A DNA stretch of 7,970 bases from an uncultured bacterium (GTDB lineage Bacteria; Cyanobacteriota; Vampirovibrionia; Gastranaerophilales; Gastranaerophilaceae), in assembly GCA_948888345.1 (NCBI GenBank), contig CAQTPN010000054.1, positions 1-7,970 of the forward strand, written 5' to 3'. A program made the position numbers and the translations under genes. The notes under the pieces were generated by a model, which was given only the letters and a program-made list of their open reading frames with translations, was not told the origin of the DNA and did not search any database. Shown here in pieces: positions 7,175 to 7,970 of this stretch. Each line of letters starts with the position of its first letter. Positions within the stretch are counted from its first letter, which is position 1.

Positions 7175-7970
7175 TTAATTTTTGTGCTTTAACTCGCCCG
7201 GTTTAAAAATGCCATCTTCGGTTATAATACCTGCTATGAGCGAGTTATCGGTTACATCAAAACTCGGGTTTATAATTTTTACACCTTCTGCGCAAATTCT
7301 TTTTCCATTCACTATTGTGACTTCTTCTTCATCTCGAAGTTCAATTATAATGTCATTTCCGGACTCTATACTTAAATCAATTGTAGATTTTGGAGCAGCT
7401 ACATAAAACGGGATATTATAGTATTTAGCTGCAATTGCAACTGTTGATGTGCCTATTTTGTTTGCTGTATCACCGTTTGCGGCTATTCTGTCCGCGCCAA
7501 CCACAACTACATCTATCATTTTATTTCTCATAAAATAGGAGCACATTCCATCCGTAATAAGGGTTACAGGGATTTTGTCGCGTACAAGTTCAAAGGTGGT
7601 TATTTTTGCCCCCTGTCCTCTCGGGCGTGTTTCATTGGCGTAAACTTGAATAGTTTTATCTTGTGCAAAGGCACTTCTTATTACCCCAAGGGCGGTTCCG
7701 TACCCGACAGTGGCCAAGGCTCCTGCGTTGCAATGGGTTAAGATACCTGCACCTTTGGGAATTATAGCAGCACCGTGGTTTCCTATGCTTTTATTTATTT
7801 TTATATCTTCATTTTCAAGCTTTATTGCGTTTTCTATAAGATTTACGCAAACTTCCCTCAAATCAAGGGTTTTAGAATTTTGAACAACTTTTTTCTGCTC
7901 TTCTATTGCCCATGAAAGGTTTACTGCGGTCGGACGCGAGGAATTAAGGTAGTTAAAGCCTTTTTCAAGT
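7175..7970 (-). CDS. mtnA: S-methyl-5-thioribose-1-phosphate isomerase, 5'-truncated by the window
   Basis: MtnA isomerises 5-methylthioribose-1-phosphate to methylthioribulose-1-phosphate in methionine salvage. It belongs to the aIF-2B/eIF-2B alpha-like family. The reading frame stays open to the right edge, so a TTG near 7861 is not the true start. In-frame codons upstream of it encode SSRPTAVNLSWAIEEQ, a conserved MtnA segment. Only the N-terminal part is missing: about 264 codons are present against about 340-350 in whole family members. Visible motifs include HCNAGALATVGYGTALG, holding the catalytic Cys, then ETRPRGQGAKIT, then VVVGADRIAANGDTANKIGT with the catalytic Asp. PFYVAAPKSTID comes near the C terminus, and the protein ends FKPGELKHKN. 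The Cys and Asp roles are known from the Bacillus enzyme. The AT-rich gap to serC (7114-7174) has possible -10-like sequences but no convincing -35. Confidence 0.95.
   Translation of the reverse strand, partial: LEKGFNYLNSSRPTAVNLSWAIEEQKKVVQNSKTLDLREVCVNLIENAIKLENEDIKINKSIGNHGAAIIPKGAGILTHCNAGALATVGYGTALGVIRSAFAQDKTIQVYANETRPRGQGAKITTFELVRDKIPVTLITDGMCSYFMRNKMIDVVVVGADRIAANGDTANKIGTSTVAIAAKYYNIPFYVAAPKSTIDLSIESGNDIIIELRDEEEVTIVNGKRICAEGVKIINPSFDVTDNSLIAGIITEDGIFKPGELKHKN

Noticed and set aside
7182..7406. Plus-strand 74-codon frame opposite mtnA
   Set aside because: It is antisense to a conserved mtnA region, with no independent start signal.
7859..7861. TTG as the start codon of mtnA
   Set aside because: The in-frame upstream sequence to the window edge encodes conserved MtnA residues (RPTAVNL), so the gene begins outside the window.

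Overview
This is an AT-rich bacterial window carrying mostly housekeeping genes that use the standard genetic code. The set is arginyl-tRNA synthetase (argS, +), an isolated tRNA-Ile(GAT) (+), an unrecognised 323-codon gene (-), an unrecognised 234-codon gene (+), glucosamine-6-phosphate synthase (glmS, -), phosphoserine aminotransferase (serC, -) and a 5'-truncated methylthioribose-1-phosphate isomerase (mtnA, -). A short fragment of what may be another minus-strand gene sits at the left edge.

Organism: low GC, wide AT-rich intergenic gaps and two lineage-restricted-looking proteins suggest a host-associated anaerobe. The style of the 323-aa protein (Lys/Asn/Glu-rich, with a short Phe-Lys-Gly element near the N terminus) reminds me of gut Gastranaerophilales/Melainabacteria, the non-photosynthetic relatives of cyanobacteria. 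That placement is a recollection of style, not a database result, and no marker here proves it.

Layout: 1-96 possible 5' end of a minus-strand gene; 97-285 AT-rich spacer with the argS promoter; 286-1977 argS; 1978-2104 spacer with the tRNA promoter; 2105-2178 tRNA-Ile followed by a hairpin terminator; 2239-3210 unknown gene; 3211-3301 divergent promoter region; 3302-4006 unknown gene; a 7-bp convergent gap; 4014-5858 glmS with its own promoter; a perfect 12-bp inverted-repeat terminator at 5948-5977; 6010-7113 serC; 7175-7970 mtnA, running off the right edge. The gaps suggest that mtnA and serC may share a transcript ending at the 5948-5977 terminator, and that glmS is transcribed separately.

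The recognised genes serve translation (argS, tRNA-Ile), cell-wall amino-sugar supply (glmS), serine synthesis (serC) and methionine salvage (mtnA). They do not form one pathway. I see no mobile element, CRISPR array, phage gene, toxin-antitoxin pair or defence island. The parts worth following up are the two unknown genes, which diverge from a shared 91-bp region, and argS, which lacks a Shine-Dalgarno and has a TATAAT only 7 nt before its ATG.
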